DNA of 64,000 bases. Origin: Tepidiphilus margaritifer DSM 15129 (lineage in GTDB: Bacteria; Pseudomonadota; Gammaproteobacteria; Burkholderiales; Rhodocyclaceae). The translations under genes and the position numbers were made by a program. The notes beneath the pieces are model-generated. The model saw only the letters and a program-made list of their open reading frames with translations, was not told the origin of the DNA and ran no database searches. The stretch spans positions 53,284-117,283 of the forward strand of contig NZ_AUDR01000018.1 of assembly GCF_000425565.1 (NCBI RefSeq). The letters are read 5' to 3'. This document shows, one piece after another, positions 38,124-46,121 of the stretch; position 1 is the stretch's first letter, and every line of letters starts with the position of its first letter.

Positions 38124-40586
38124 TCACCTCACGCGCTGCAGGCGCAGCGCATTGAGTACCACACCCAGGGAACTGGCCGCCATGCCGAGCCCCGCCATCC
38201 ACGGTGTCACCCAACCGGCCATGGCAAAAGGGATGGCGAACAGGTTGTAGGCAAAAGCCCAGCGGTGGTTCTGCGCCACGACGGTGAGCGTGCGCCGAGC
38301 ATGGCGCAACGCCCGGGCAATCCCGGTGAGATCGTCCCCAAGTAGCACGACATCGGCATTGAGCCGGGCAAGATCCGCCCCTCCGCCCATGGCCAATGAG
38401 ACATGCGCCCCGGCGAGCACGGGGGCATCATTGACGCCGTCGCCGACCATGGCGACCACCCGCCCCGGCCGCGCCATCACCTCACGCAGAGCCTCGATCT
38501 TGCCCTCGGGCGTGAGGCCGGCCCGGACCTCGTCGATGGCGAGCGTGCGTGCCACTGCTTCCGCGATCTCCGGCGCATCGCCCGAGAGGAGATGGGTGCG
38601 CAGACCGAGTCCGTGGAGCTCACGCAACAGCGCCGGGGCTTCCTCGCGCAGGACATCGGACAGGCCAAAGACGGCGATCCAGCCGCTTTCGTCCCCTAGC
38701 GCCACGCGCGTGAGGGCGCGATCGTCCGGCACGCGTGGCAGCGCCTCGAGGGAAAGCCCCAGCGTTGACGCCACCCATTCGGAACGGCCGATGCAGGTCC
38801 GCTTGCCGGCGAGCCGGGCACTCAAACCCTGGCCGGTCACAGCCTCGAACCCTGCCAATGGCACATCCGCCGGCGTCGTCCCGGCGAAGGCGCGCGCGAT
38901 GGGATGTTCGCTCGCGGATTCCAGCGCCGCCGCCAGCGCCAACGCTTCCTGTTTCTCATGGCCGGAAGCCGGCAGAACCGTCACCACCGCGAGTCGCCCC
39001 TGAGTCAACGTGCCGGTTTTGTCGAAAGCGATATCGGTGAGCCGTGCCAGCGTCTCGAGCGCGTGGGTACGCGTCACCAGCACCCCCGAACGCATCAAGG
39101 CGTCGGTGGCCGCCGTCAAGGCCACGGGAGTGGCCAGCGACAGCGCACAAGGACAGGCGACGACGAGCACCGAGACGACGATGGGAACGATGCGCGACGG
39201 GTCGATCGCTGCCCACAACCCGATGGTGAGGACGGCCAAGCCCAACACCGCGATGATGAAACGGCTGGCATAGCGATCGGCAAGCGAGGCAAGCGCCGGT
39301 TTTTCGCTCTGGGCCCGCTCCATCGCCCGGCGGATGGTGGCGAGCCGCGTCTCCTCGCCGACGCGCTCCACGGTGATCTCCAGCACCCCACCCCCATTGA
39401 GACTGCCGCCGAGCACCCGATCTCCTTCGCTCTTGGGAATGGGACGGCTCTCCCCAGTGAGAATGGCCTCGCTCACCTCGCTGTGTCCCAAACACACGCG
39501 CCCATCGACCGGGATGGTCTGTCCGGGACGCACCCGGATCCGGTCGCCCGGTGCGAGCCGCGCCACCGGCACCCGTTCCCAGCCACTCTCCTCCAGGCGT
39601 TCGGCCACGGCGGGAATGACCCGGGCAACCTCTTCCAGACCGCGCACGGCCCGCTGACGCGCAAGCATCTCGAGGAAACGCCCCCCCAGCAGGAAGAAGG
39701 CGAACATCGACACCGAATCGAAATAGACCTCGCCCCGCCCGCGGAGGGTGGCCCAAAGGCTGGCGAGGAAGGCCACGCCGATGCCCAAGGCCACCGGCAC
39801 GTCCATGCCGATGCGTCCCACTTTCACATCGCGCCAGGCGTTGGCGAAGAACGGTCCGCAGGAATAGAACACCGCCGGCAGCGTCAGCACGAGGCTCGCC
39901 CAATGCAGCAAACGCTCGATGTCCGCCGGCATGTCCCCATCCCCCGCCAGGTACGTGGGGATGGCATACATCATCACCTGCATCGAGGCAAAGCCGGCCA
40001 CGAACACACGCCACAGCATGGATCGCCGCTCGCGCTGAGCGACTTCCTCGGCCGTCTTCGGGTCGAAGGGATAAGCGCGGTAACCGATTTCGGCGATCGC
40101 CTTGAGGATACGCGACAGGCTGGTGCGCCCGGAATCCCAGCGCACCAGCGCGCGGCGGGTGGCGTAGTTGATCTCGACGTGGGTGACGCCGGGCTGACGG
40201 CGCAGATGCTGCTCATTGAGCCAGACACAGGCGGCACAAGTGATGCCTTCGAGGATGAGCGTCACCTCGCGTTCGTGCTCGCCCACCGCCCGCGAGACTT
40301 GTTCGGTGAGCTCGGGCAGATCGAAGGATTCAAGCTCACGCACCACATCGGGCAGAGCCTCGCGCACGGGTTCGGGCAGGGCATCGCGGTGGCGATAGTA
40401 ATCGCCCAGGCCATTGTCGACGATGGCCTGGGCCACGGCAGCGCAGCCGGCGCAGCACATGCGCCGCGCCCGCCCGTCGATCACCACGGAAAAATGCGTC
40501 TGCGGCGGAATCGGCAGACCGCAGTGGTAACAGTTTGGATCAGCGTCCGCGGCGATCTCCGCCCGCTCGAGAAGGGTCTCGTTCAT
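38124..40586 (-). CDS. ccoI: Copper-exporting P-type ATPase CcoI (FixI)
   Basis: 820 residues. N-terminal Cys cluster 'CYHCGLPIPP...CCAGCAAVA' (about 19-50), a heavy-metal domain with 'GITCAACVWLN', membrane helices with 'VVACPCALSLATP' (CPC copper site), phosphorylation loop 'DKTGTLTQG' and hinge 'VAMVGDGVNDAPVLAGAHVS'. FixI/CcoI pumps copper to the periplasm for the CuB site of CcoN, distinct from detoxifying CopA. Usually ccoGHIS follows ccoNOQP; here ccoI-ccoS are upstream of ccoN as a separate unit. Confidence 0.95.
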   Translation of the reverse strand: MNETLLERAEIAADADPNCYHCGLPIPPQTHFSVVIDGRARRMCCAGCAAVAQAIVDNGLGDYYRHRDALPEPVREALPDVVRELESFDLPELTEQVSRAVGEHEREVTLILEGITCAACVWLNEQHLRRQPGVTHVEINYATRRALVRWDSGRTSLSRILKAIAEIGYRAYPFDPKTAEEVAQRERRSMLWRVFVAGFASMQVMMYAIPTYLAGDGDMPADIERLLHWASLVLTLPAVFYSCGPFFANAWRDVKVGRIGMDVPVALGIGVAFLASLWATLRGRGEVYFDSVSMFAFFLLGGRFLEMLARQRAVRGLEEVARVIPAVAERLEESGWERVPVARLAPGDRIRVRPGQTIPVDGRVCLGHSEVSEAILTGESRPIPKSEGDRVLGGSLNGGGVLEITVERVGEETRLATIRRAMERAQSEKPALASLADRYASRFIIAVLGLAVLTIGLWAAIDPSRIVPIVVSVLVVACPCALSLATPVALTAATDALMRSGVLVTRTHALETLARLTDIAFDKTGTLTQGRLAVVTVLPASGHEKQEALALAAALESASEHPIARAFAGTTPADVPLAGFEAVTGQGLSARLAGKRTCIGRSEWVASTLGLSLEALPRVPDDRALTRVALGDESGWIAVFGLSDVLREEAPALLRELHGLGLRTHLLSGDAPEIAEAVARTLAIDEVRAGLTPEGKIEALREVMARPGRVVAMVGDGVNDAPVLAGAHVSLAMGGGADLARLNADVVLLGDDLTGIARALRHARRTLTVVAQNHRWAFAYNLFAIPFAMAGWVTPWMAGLGMAASSLGVVLNALRLQRVR

Positions 40587-40626
40587 TACAGCCTTCGTAC
40601 ATGTCGGGCACCCCTACCGTCGCGAC

Positions 40627-41394
40627 TCACTTTGCCCCCATGCGAATGGCACCGTCGAGTCGGATCACCTCACCGTTGAGATAGACGTTCTCGACGATGT
40701 GCCGCACCAAAGCGGCATATTCGGCCGGACGTCCCATGCGCGGCGGAAAGGGTACCATCTTGCCCAGGGACGCCTGCACGTCGGCCGGCATCCCCAACAG
40801 CATGGGCGTTTCCATGATCCCTGGAGCGATGGTCATTACTCTGATCCCCCACCGGGCCAGTTCACGTGCCGCAGGCAAGGTGAGCGACACCACTCCCCCC
40901 TTGGAAGCGGCATAGGCCGCCTGGCCGATCTGACCGTCGAAAGCGGCCACGGAGGCCGTATTGACGATGACACCGCGCTCGCCCTCGGCGTTGGGTTCGT
41001 TGGCACTCATGCGGGCAGCGGCCAAGCGCATCAGGTTGAAGGTGCCGATGAGGTTGATCTGGATCGTTCGGGCGAAGGATTCCAGCCGATGAGGCCCCTC
41101 CTTGCCGACGATCTTCTCGGCCGGAGCGACGCCGGCGCAATTGACCAGCACGTCGAGCCGGCCGAAGCGCTCATCTGCCGCCGCGACGGCCGCCTTGGCG
41201 CTCGCTTCGTCGGTGACGTCGGTGCGCACGAAATGCGCGTTGCTGCCCAACTCGGCAGCCAGCGCCGTACCCTTCGCCTCGTCTTGATCTGCAAGCACGG
41301 CCCTACCACCACCAGCCACGACCATGCGAGCCGTAGCTGCCCCCAGCCCGGAGGCGCCGCCGGTGATGAGAAACACTCCTCCTTCGATCTGCAT
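40627..41394 (-). CDS. Short-chain dehydrogenase, 3-hydroxyacyl-CoA dehydrogenase type II-like
   Basis: 255 residues, classical SDR. Nucleotide loop '[17 protein letters not shown]' with Asp after strand 2 ('VLADQDE') favours NAD+. The catalytic set is Ser in 'VNTASVAAF' and Tyr-Lys in '[10 protein letters not shown]'. The sequence '[31 protein letters not shown]' resembles HSD10/3-hydroxy-2-methylbutyryl-CoA dehydrogenases that oxidise (S)-3-hydroxyacyl-CoA. Substrate is not proven. It lies between erpA and ccoI on the same strand with gaps of about 40 bases. Confidence 0.85.
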   Translation of the reverse strand: MQIEGGVFLITGGASGLGAATARMVVAGGGRAVLADQDEAKGTALAAELGSNAHFVRTDVTDEASAKAAVAAADERFGRLDVLVNCAGVAPAEKIVGKEGPHRLESFARTIQINLIGTFNLMRLAAARMSANEPNAEGERGVIVNTASVAAFDGQIGQAAYAASKGGVVSLTLPAARELARWGIRVMTIAPGIMETPMLLGMPADVQASLGKMVPFPPRMGRPAEYAALVRHIVENVYLNGEVIRLDGAIRMGAK

Positions 41395-41436
41395 CGTTCC
41401 CTCCTTTTTATCGTTCGTCGATTTCGGTCGCTCGCA

Positions 41437-41787
41437 TCACACGGAGAAAGACTGCCCGCAGCCGCAGGTCGTGGTCGCATTGGGATTGCGGATCACGAAT
41501 TGTGCTCCTTCGATCCCTTCCACGTAGTCGATCTCGGCGCCGACGAGATATTGGTAACTCATGGGGTCGATGAGCAGCGTCACCCCGCCCTTCTCGATCA
41601 CGGCATCGTCTTCGGCCACTTCCTCGTCGAAAGTGAAACCGTACTGAAAACCGGAGCAGCCACCGCCGGTCACGAACACGCGCAGTTTGAGTTCCGGATT
41701 ACCTTCTTCTTCGATCAGCTCACGCACTTTGGCGGCGGCGCTGTCGGTAAAGATGAGCACGTCGTCGGTCTGGGTTTCGGTCGTCAT
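41437..41787 (-). CDS. erpA: Iron-sulfur cluster insertion protein ErpA
   Basis: A-type carrier that hands [4Fe-4S] clusters to targets, which in many bacteria include IspG/IspH and respiratory enzymes. 116 residues. The three conserved cysteines lie in '[13 protein letters not shown]' and the C-terminal 'TCGCGQSF'. The window also encodes cluster users IspH, FNR, HemN and CcoG. It lies between argC and the SDR gene; the order rplM-rpsI-argC-erpA is common in betaproteobacteria. Confidence 0.95.
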   Translation of the reverse strand: MTTETQTDDVLIFTDSAAAKVRELIEEEGNPELKLRVFVTGGGCSGFQYGFTFDEEVAEDDAVIEKGGVTLLIDPMSYQYLVGAEIDYVEGIEGAQFVIRNPNATTTCGCGQSFSV

Positions 41788-41865
41788 GATATGGGCTCCT
41801 CGTCAGGATCGTCGCAGAGGCGACGCGATTATGGACCGGAAACGGCGCTTGCCGTTCCCGTGAGT

Positions 41866-42900
41866 TCAAGGGCTTACCGGCACGAGGTCCAGTCCCACCG
41901 TCTCCGGGAAACCGAACATCAGGTTCATGTTCTGCACCGCCTGCCCCGCCGCGCCTTTCACGAGGTTGTCGATCACGGAAAGGACGACGACGATCTCGCC
42001 TCCTTGCGGCCGATGGACGGCGATGCGGCACACGTTGCTCGCGCGCACCGACCGCGTCTCCGGATGCGAACCGGTCGGCAGCACGTCCACGAAGGGCTCT
42101 CCGGCATAACGCTCGGCGAAAAGCGACTGCAGGTCGAGTGACGGGTCCGTGAGCCGCGCATAGAGAGTGGCATGGATGCCGCGGATCATGGGCGTGAGGT
42201 GCGGCACGAAGGTCAATTCCACCGGCAGGCCGCGGGCGATGCGCTGCAGCCCCTGGCGGATCTCGGGCAGATGGCGATGCCCGGCCACCCCATAGGCCTT
42301 GAAGTTGTCCGCCGCTTCGGCAAAGAGCGTATGGACTTCGGCCTTGCGCCCGGCGCCGGAGACGCCGGACTTGCAATCGGCCACCAGCCAGTCACGTGCC
42401 ACGGCATTCGCCTCGAGCAGCGGCAGAAAGCCGAGTTGCACCGCCGTGGGATAACAACCGGGGTTGGCCACCAGACGCGCCCGGGCGATGGCCTCGCGCT
42501 CGACTTCCGGCAAACCGTAGACGGCTTCTTCGAGGAGCTCAGGCGCGGCATGCGCCATGCCATACCAGCGCTCCCATTGGTCGACGTCAGTCAGGCGAAA
42601 ATCGGCCGAGAGGTCGATGAGGCGCACCCCTGCGTCCAGCAGCCGCCGCGCCTCTTTCATGGCCACGCCATTCGGGGTGGCAAAGAAGACGAGGTCGCAA
42701 CGATCGAGTCTTGCCTCGTCCGGAGTCGAGAAACGCAAGTTCACATACCCCCGCAGGCTGGGAAACATCTCGGCCACTGGCATGCCGGCCTCGGTACGCG
42801 AAGTGATCGCCTCGAGCGACACCTCGGGATGGCGGCTGAGCAGACGCAGCAATTCCACGCCCGTATAGCCCGTGCCGCCAACGACTCCCACCTTGATCAT
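41866..42900 (-). CDS. argC: N-acetyl-gamma-glutamyl-phosphate reductase
   Basis: Third step of arginine synthesis, NADPH-dependent reduction of N-acetylglutamyl phosphate. 344 residues (type 1 ArgC). The nucleotide loop '[18 protein letters not shown]' is at the N-terminus and the catalytic Cys lies in '[16 protein letters not shown]'. '[11 protein letters not shown]'-like '[14 protein letters not shown]' is the substrate region. It follows rpsI after a terminator and has GGAGG before the ATG. A GATAAT lies 30 bases upstream of the start. Confidence 0.95.
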   Translation of the reverse strand: MIKVGVVGGTGYTGVELLRLLSRHPEVSLEAITSRTEAGMPVAEMFPSLRGYVNLRFSTPDEARLDRCDLVFFATPNGVAMKEARRLLDAGVRLIDLSADFRLTDVDQWERWYGMAHAAPELLEEAVYGLPEVEREAIARARLVANPGCYPTAVQLGFLPLLEANAVARDWLVADCKSGVSGAGRKAEVHTLFAEAADNFKAYGVAGHRHLPEIRQGLQRIARGLPVELTFVPHLTPMIRGIHATLYARLTDPSLDLQSLFAERYAGEPFVDVLPTGSHPETRSVRASNVCRIAVHRPQGGEIVVVLSVIDNLVKGAAGQAVQNMNLMFGFPETVGLDLVPVSP

Positions 42901-42978
42901 CGTTCGACCTCCAAAGATCCCAAGGCACGATTATCGCCCGGGTACGGTCAAAAATCGAGAGCCTGGCCTGAAAACGAC

Positions 42979-43003
42979 GAAAGCCACCGCAAAGGTGGCT
43001 TTC
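42979..43003 (-). terminator. Intrinsic terminator downstream of rpsI
   Basis: GAAAGCCACC (42979-42988) and GGTGGCTTTC (42994-43003) form a perfect 10-base stem with loop GCAAA. On the minus strand the stem is followed by GTCGTTTTC, a moderate U-tract, so it ends rplM-rpsI transcripts before argC. Confidence 0.7.
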
Positions 43004-43027
43004 TGGATGTTGCCGCAACGGCGAAGA

Positions 43028-43420
43028 TCAGCGCTTGGAGAACTGCTTGGCGCGACGAGCCTTGTGCAGACCGACTTTCTTACGCTCCACTTCGCGCGCG
43101 TCGCGGGTCACGAAGCCGGCCGCCCGCAGCTGCGCCTTCCACTCGGGGTTGTAGTCGATGAGCGCCCGGGTGATGCCGTGGCGCACCGCGCCGGCCTGAC
43201 CGGATTCACCGCCGCCATCGACGTTGACCATGATGTCGAACCGATTTTCGACTTCGAGCAGGCTCAGCGGCTGACGCACGATCATGCGCCCCGTCTCGCG
43301 CGAGAAGAACTCGTCGAGCGGCTTGCCATTCACGACGATGTTGCCCGAACCCGGCTTGATGAACACGCGAGCGACGGCTTCCTTGCGCCGCCCCGTGCCG
43401 TAATTGTACGAAACCGCCAT
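43028..43420 (-). CDS. rpsI: 30S ribosomal protein uS9
   Basis: 130 residues. '[20 protein letters not shown]' at the N-terminus and the basic tail '[17 protein letters not shown]' ending in Lys-Arg, which reaches the P-site tRNA, are diagnostic. Follows rplM after 10 bases, the usual L13-S9 pair. Confidence 0.98.
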   Translation of the reverse strand: MAVSYNYGTGRRKEAVARVFIKPGSGNIVVNGKPLDEFFSRETGRMIVRQPLSLLEVENRFDIMVNVDGGGESGQAGAVRHGITRALIDYNPEWKAQLRAAGFVTRDAREVERKKVGLHKARRAKQFSKR

Positions 43421-43430
43421 CGCTGACTCC

Positions 43431-43859
43431 TCAGATTTCCAGCACTTTGGGCTGCTGCGCGGCGTGCGGATGCTCGGCGCCGGCGTAGCACTTGAGCTTT
43501 TTCAGCATCGCATAGCCAAGCGGCCCCTTGGGCAGCATGCCCTTGACCGCCTTCTCGAGCACGCGCTCGGGATGACGCTGCAGCAACTTCTCGAACGTCG
43601 TCTCATAGATACCGCCGGGATAACCGGAGTGGCGGTAATATTTTTTGTCGGTAGCCTTGTTGCCCGTGACACGGATCTTGTCGACGTTGACGACGACGAT
43701 GTAATCGCCGGTATCGACGTGGGGGGTATAGATCGCCTTGTGCTTGCCACGCAGGCGGCGGGCGATCTCGGCCGCGAGCCGACCCAGCACCTTGCCCGAC
43801 GCATCGACGACGAACCAGTCACGCTTGACTTCGTGCGGCTTGGCGGAAAACGTTTTCAT
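43431..43859 (-). CDS. rplM: 50S ribosomal protein uL13
   Basis: 142 residues, the standard length. '[21 protein letters not shown]'-type start ('[17 protein letters not shown]') and '[17 protein letters not shown]' are family signatures. First gene of rplM-rpsI. Its promoter holds a perfect TTGACA and a 17-base palindrome in the spacer. Confidence 0.98.
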   Translation of the reverse strand: MKTFSAKPHEVKRDWFVVDASGKVLGRLAAEIARRLRGKHKAIYTPHVDTGDYIVVVNVDKIRVTGNKATDKKYYRHSGYPGGIYETTFEKLLQRHPERVLEKAVKGMLPKGPLGYAMLKKLKCYAGAEHPHAAQQPKVLEI

Positions 43860-43911
43860 GCGTATCCTCGATCATCTCAGGCCTGAGTCTGGCCCTTCTG
43901 GAAAGCAGGTG

Positions 43912-43941
43912 ATGTTAGCGCAAGGACGGCGTCCTTGTCAA
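43912..43941 (-). promoter_or_regulatory. rplM-rpsI promoter with palindromic spacer
   Basis: On the minus strand TTGACA (43941-43936), 18-base spacer, TAACAT (43917-43912). The spacer is filled by CAAGGACGGCGTCCTTG (43921-43937), a perfect inverted repeat of 8-base arms around one base that also overlaps the TTG of the -35. A bound dimeric regulator would sit between the two promoter hexamers. Confidence 0.6.
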
Positions 43942-43960
43942 TTGCAAGCGAGCAGCAAGC

Positions 43961-43992
43961 AAAAAAAAACGCCGCCTCATGGAGGCGGCGTT
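43961..43992 (-). terminator. Intrinsic terminator upstream of rplM
   Basis: AACGCCGCCTC (43968-43978) and GAGGCGGCGTT (43982-43992), an 11-base perfect stem with a three-base loop. On the minus strand a run of nine T follows (43969-43961). No protein gene on that strand ends here, so it implies a short non-coding transcript. Confidence 0.88.
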
Positions 43993-44057
43993 CAATCCAC
44001 ACCAAAGGAGGAGGGTGGAGGAGACACCGGTCGAACCACACAAGTCGTGATCCGTTG
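43961..44057 (-). ncRNA. Candidate small RNA with alternative anti-Shine-Dalgarno hairpin loops (about 97 nt)
   Basis: Between a promoter at 44092-44064 and the terminator at 43992-43961. The middle can fold in two exclusive ways sharing 44017-44014: GGUG-UCUCCUC-CACC (44028-44014) or CACC-CUCCUCCUUU-GGUG (44017-44000). In each case UCCUCC, complementary to ribosome sites, is in the loop. There is no credible open frame. The design recalls the CUCCUCC-loop RNAs of alphaproteobacteria (cuckoo/CcsR type); relatedness is not claimed. It may regulate translation of many mRNAs. Confidence 0.62.
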
Positions 44058-44063
44058 GTGCGT

Positions 44064-44092
44064 ATACTAGTGACCTCCGACGAAAAAAGCAA
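44064..44092 (-). promoter_or_regulatory. Promoter of the candidate anti-SD small RNA
   Basis: TTGCTT (44092-44087), 17-base spacer, TAGTAT (44069-44064) on the minus strand. The match is 4/6 in each hexamer, with ideal spacing, just upstream of the hairpin-rich segment. Confidence 0.45.
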
Positions 44093-44200
44093 GAAAAAAA
44101 TGGCGCACTGCACAATAAACTTTTCGATCACAAAATCAACCCAGCTTATCCGCAAATCCCCTACAATTCTGCATTGCGCAAACCACGAGGGAAGATCGAC

Positions 44201-44620
44201 ATGGAATGCACGGTTCGCTGGATCGAGGGCCGCACTTTTCTGGCAGAAACAGGGTCGGGACATTTGGTGGCGATGGATGGAGCCCCGGAGGCAGGCGGCC
44301 GCAATCTCGCGCCACGCCCCATGGAGCTGCTGCTCGCCGGCGCCGGCGGTTGTACCGCCTTCGACATCGTGATGATCCTGGAAAAAGGGCGTCAGGTCGT
44401 GAAAGGCTGTGAAGTACGGCTCGAAGCCGAACGCGCCCCGAGCGACCCCAAGGTATTCACCCGCATCCGTTTCCATTACGTCGTGCGCGGCCGAGGACTG
44501 GATGCGAACCGCGTCGAGCGGGCGGTGAAGCTCTCGGCGGAAAAATACTGCTCGGCCTCGATCATGCTCGGCAAGACCGCCGAACTCGAGCACACCTGGG
44601 AAATCGTCGAGGAAGAGTGA
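44201..44620 (+). CDS. OsmC/YhfA-family protein
   Basis: 139 residues, OsmC fold. 'LAPRPMELLLAGAGGCTAFDIVMIL' contains the first conserved cysteine, and 'SAEKYCSASIMLGKTAEL' the second. OsmC/Ohr proteins use such a pair to reduce peroxides, but the YhfA branch, which this resembles, has no firm function. ATG at 44201 follows GAGGGAAG. TACAAT (44162-44167) is a likely -10. It is convergent with coq7, whose stop lies 19 bases away. Confidence 0.87.
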   Translation: MECTVRWIEGRTFLAETGSGHLVAMDGAPEAGGRNLAPRPMELLLAGAGGCTAFDIVMILEKGRQVVKGCEVRLEAERAPSDPKVFTRIRFHYVVRGRGLDANRVERAVKLSAEKYCSASIMLGKTAELEHTWEIVEEE

Positions 44621-44639
44621 CCCCGCCGCAGGCGGCGAT

Positions 44640-45281
44640 TCAAATGCGGTAGGCGAGCATCGTCATCACCCTGGAGGCCAAGCGCATGGCACCGCGGATC
44701 GGCGCCGGCAGTGGACGTGCACCGAGCGACTCGGCGAGTTGGGCATGCCCCGCCTCATCCTCCTTCATCTGTTCGAGAATGGCGCGGCTGCGCCGATCCT
44801 CTGTCGGCAGCGCCTGCAGATGCCCTTCGAGATGGCGTTCGACCTGGCGCTCGGTCTCGGCGAGAAAACCGAGATTCCAATCGTCCCCCGCCGCCCCTGC
44901 CGCCACACCGATCGCCAGAGAACCCAGATACCAAAAGGGATCGAGCAGGCTGGTCCGTCCGCCGAGCTCGCGCAGACGCGCCTCGGTCCAGGCAAGGTGG
45001 TCGACCTCCTCGCCGGAAGCGCGGCGCAGCGCCTCGCGAATCGAGGGGTCGCGACTGGTGAGCGCCTGCCCCTGGTAGAGTGCCTGGGCACAGATCTCGC
45101 CGGTGTGATCCACCCGCAACAGCCCTTCCACGTGCCGACGCTGCGCCTCGTCGAGTGGACCGCCAGGCAAATCGGCACCGGGCATCGGCCGGGCGCCTCT
45201 TGCTGGGGCAAAAACCGTGCGCAGGGCGCGATCGAATTCGACGATCGCCCGGTCGAGCGCATCGAGTCGCTCAGCGTCCAT
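44640..45281 (-). CDS. coq7: 2-polyprenyl-3-methyl-6-methoxy-1,4-benzoquinone hydroxylase (Coq7)
   Basis: Diiron carboxylate enzyme of ubiquinone synthesis. 213 residues. Iron ligands are in '[16 protein letters not shown]' (Glu), '[16 protein letters not shown]' (ExxH), '[14 protein letters not shown]' and '[18 protein letters not shown]' (ExxH). Many bacteria use UbiF instead, whereas Coq7 is common in betaproteobacteria. It overlaps the end of rppH by 11 bases. The ubiquinone tail derives from the isoprenoid genes at the window start. Confidence 0.93.
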   Translation of the reverse strand: MDAERLDALDRAIVEFDRALRTVFAPARGARPMPGADLPGGPLDEAQRRHVEGLLRVDHTGEICAQALYQGQALTSRDPSIREALRRASGEEVDHLAWTEARLRELGGRTSLLDPFWYLGSLAIGVAAGAAGDDWNLGFLAETERQVERHLEGHLQALPTEDRRSRAILEQMKEDEAGHAQLAESLGARPLPAPIRGAMRLASRVMTMLAYRI

Positions 45282-45840
45282 GTCGTTCCTCCAGTGCCGA
45301 AACCACGGGAAAATCGGGGGGGATCTCTTCGATCAGTTCACGATACTGCGGCTGGGTGTGCGGCGGCGGCACGTCGAGATAGCGCGAAAGTTCGATGAGA
45401 GCAAGCTGGTAGACGCGGCGCTTGAAGGCGATCACCGCATCGAGCGGCACCCAGTAGTGCGCCCAACGCCAGGCATCGAACTCGGGATGTGACGTCGCAC
45501 GCAGACAGACGTCGGAGTCCCGCCCCACGAGGCGCAGAAGGAACCAGATCTGCTTCTGCCCGCGATAGACGTTACGCCACTGGCGCTTCACCCAGCGCCG
45601 CGGCACATCATAGCGCAGCCAATCGCGCGTGCGCCCGAGGATGCGGACGTGCTGCGGCAGCAGACCGACCTCCTCATGCAGCTCGCGGTACATCGCCTCT
45701 TCCGGCGTTTCCCCTTTCTTGATGCCTCCTTGCGGAAACTGCCAGGAATGTTCGCGTATGCGTTTGCCCCAGAACACCTCGTTGCGCGCGTTGACGAGCA
45801 CGATGCCGACATTCGGGCGGTATCCTTCCCGGTCGAGCAT
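45271..45840 (-). CDS. rppH: RNA pyrophosphohydrolase (Nudix)
   Basis: Removes pyrophosphate from 5'-triphosphate mRNA ends and so starts RNase E decay. 189 residues. The Nudix box '[23 protein letters not shown]' region (G-x5-E-x7-REUxEExGU) is complete. '[27 protein letters not shown]' is the RppH N-terminus. Could influence the small RNAs proposed here. It is divergent from tRNA-Lys. Confidence 0.95.
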   Translation of the reverse strand: MLDREGYRPNVGIVLVNARNEVFWGKRIREHSWQFPQGGIKKGETPEEAMYRELHEEVGLLPQHVRILGRTRDWLRYDVPRRWVKRQWRNVYRGQKQIWFLLRLVGRDSDVCLRATSHPEFDAWRWAHYWVPLDAVIAFKRRVYQLALIELSRYLDVPPPHTQPQYRELIEEIPPDFPVVSALEERHGR

Positions 45841-45952
45841 GGTCGTTTCCTCGATTCTTCGTTGCTGCTATTGTTCCATAATGAGGCGCCAAAGAAAAGC
45901 GATGGCTCATCTCCTTGATTCCTCACTCAAAACGACGAGACGTAAAAACTGC

Positions 45953-45983
45953 TTGACAGTTCTCCGCGGGATTACCTATAATT
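45953..45983 (+). promoter_or_regulatory. Promoter of tRNA-Lys
   Basis: TTGACA (45953-45958) and TATAAT (45978-45983), both perfect, but with a 19-base spacer. Transcription would start a few bases before the mature tRNA. Confidence 0.7.
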
Positions 45984-45998
45984 TCGCCTTCTTCGACG

Positions 45999-46071
45999 GG
46001 TCGTTAGCTCAGCCGGTAGAGCAGCGGACTTTTAATCCGTTGGTCGCAGGTTCGAATCCTGCACGACCCAT
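45999..46071 (+). tRNA. tRNA-Lys (anticodon TTT)
   Basis: Cloverleaf: acceptor GGGTCGT pairs with ACGACCC, D arm GCTC...GAGC, anticodon loop CTTTTAA giving TTT, T arm with GGTTCGAATCC. Discriminator base A at 46071; CCA is not encoded. uvrA starts 50 bases downstream. No duplicated 3' end or integrase is seen, so it is not in use as an attachment site here. Confidence 0.97.
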
Positions 46072-46121
46072 CTCCAGCGCACGAATTTCCCGATGCATTC
46101 GCATCGCCTAGCCGCCTCTCC

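Noticed and set aside
44001..44067. GGAGGAGGGTGGAGGAG on the plus strand as a ribosome site for a short gene
   Set aside because: Only an eight-codon frame follows; the same bases make better sense as anti-SD loops of a minus-strand RNA.
45999..46071. tRNA-Lys as an integration site for a genomic island
   Set aside because: No integrase, direct repeat of the tRNA 3' end or compositional shift; the housekeeping gene uvrA follows directly.
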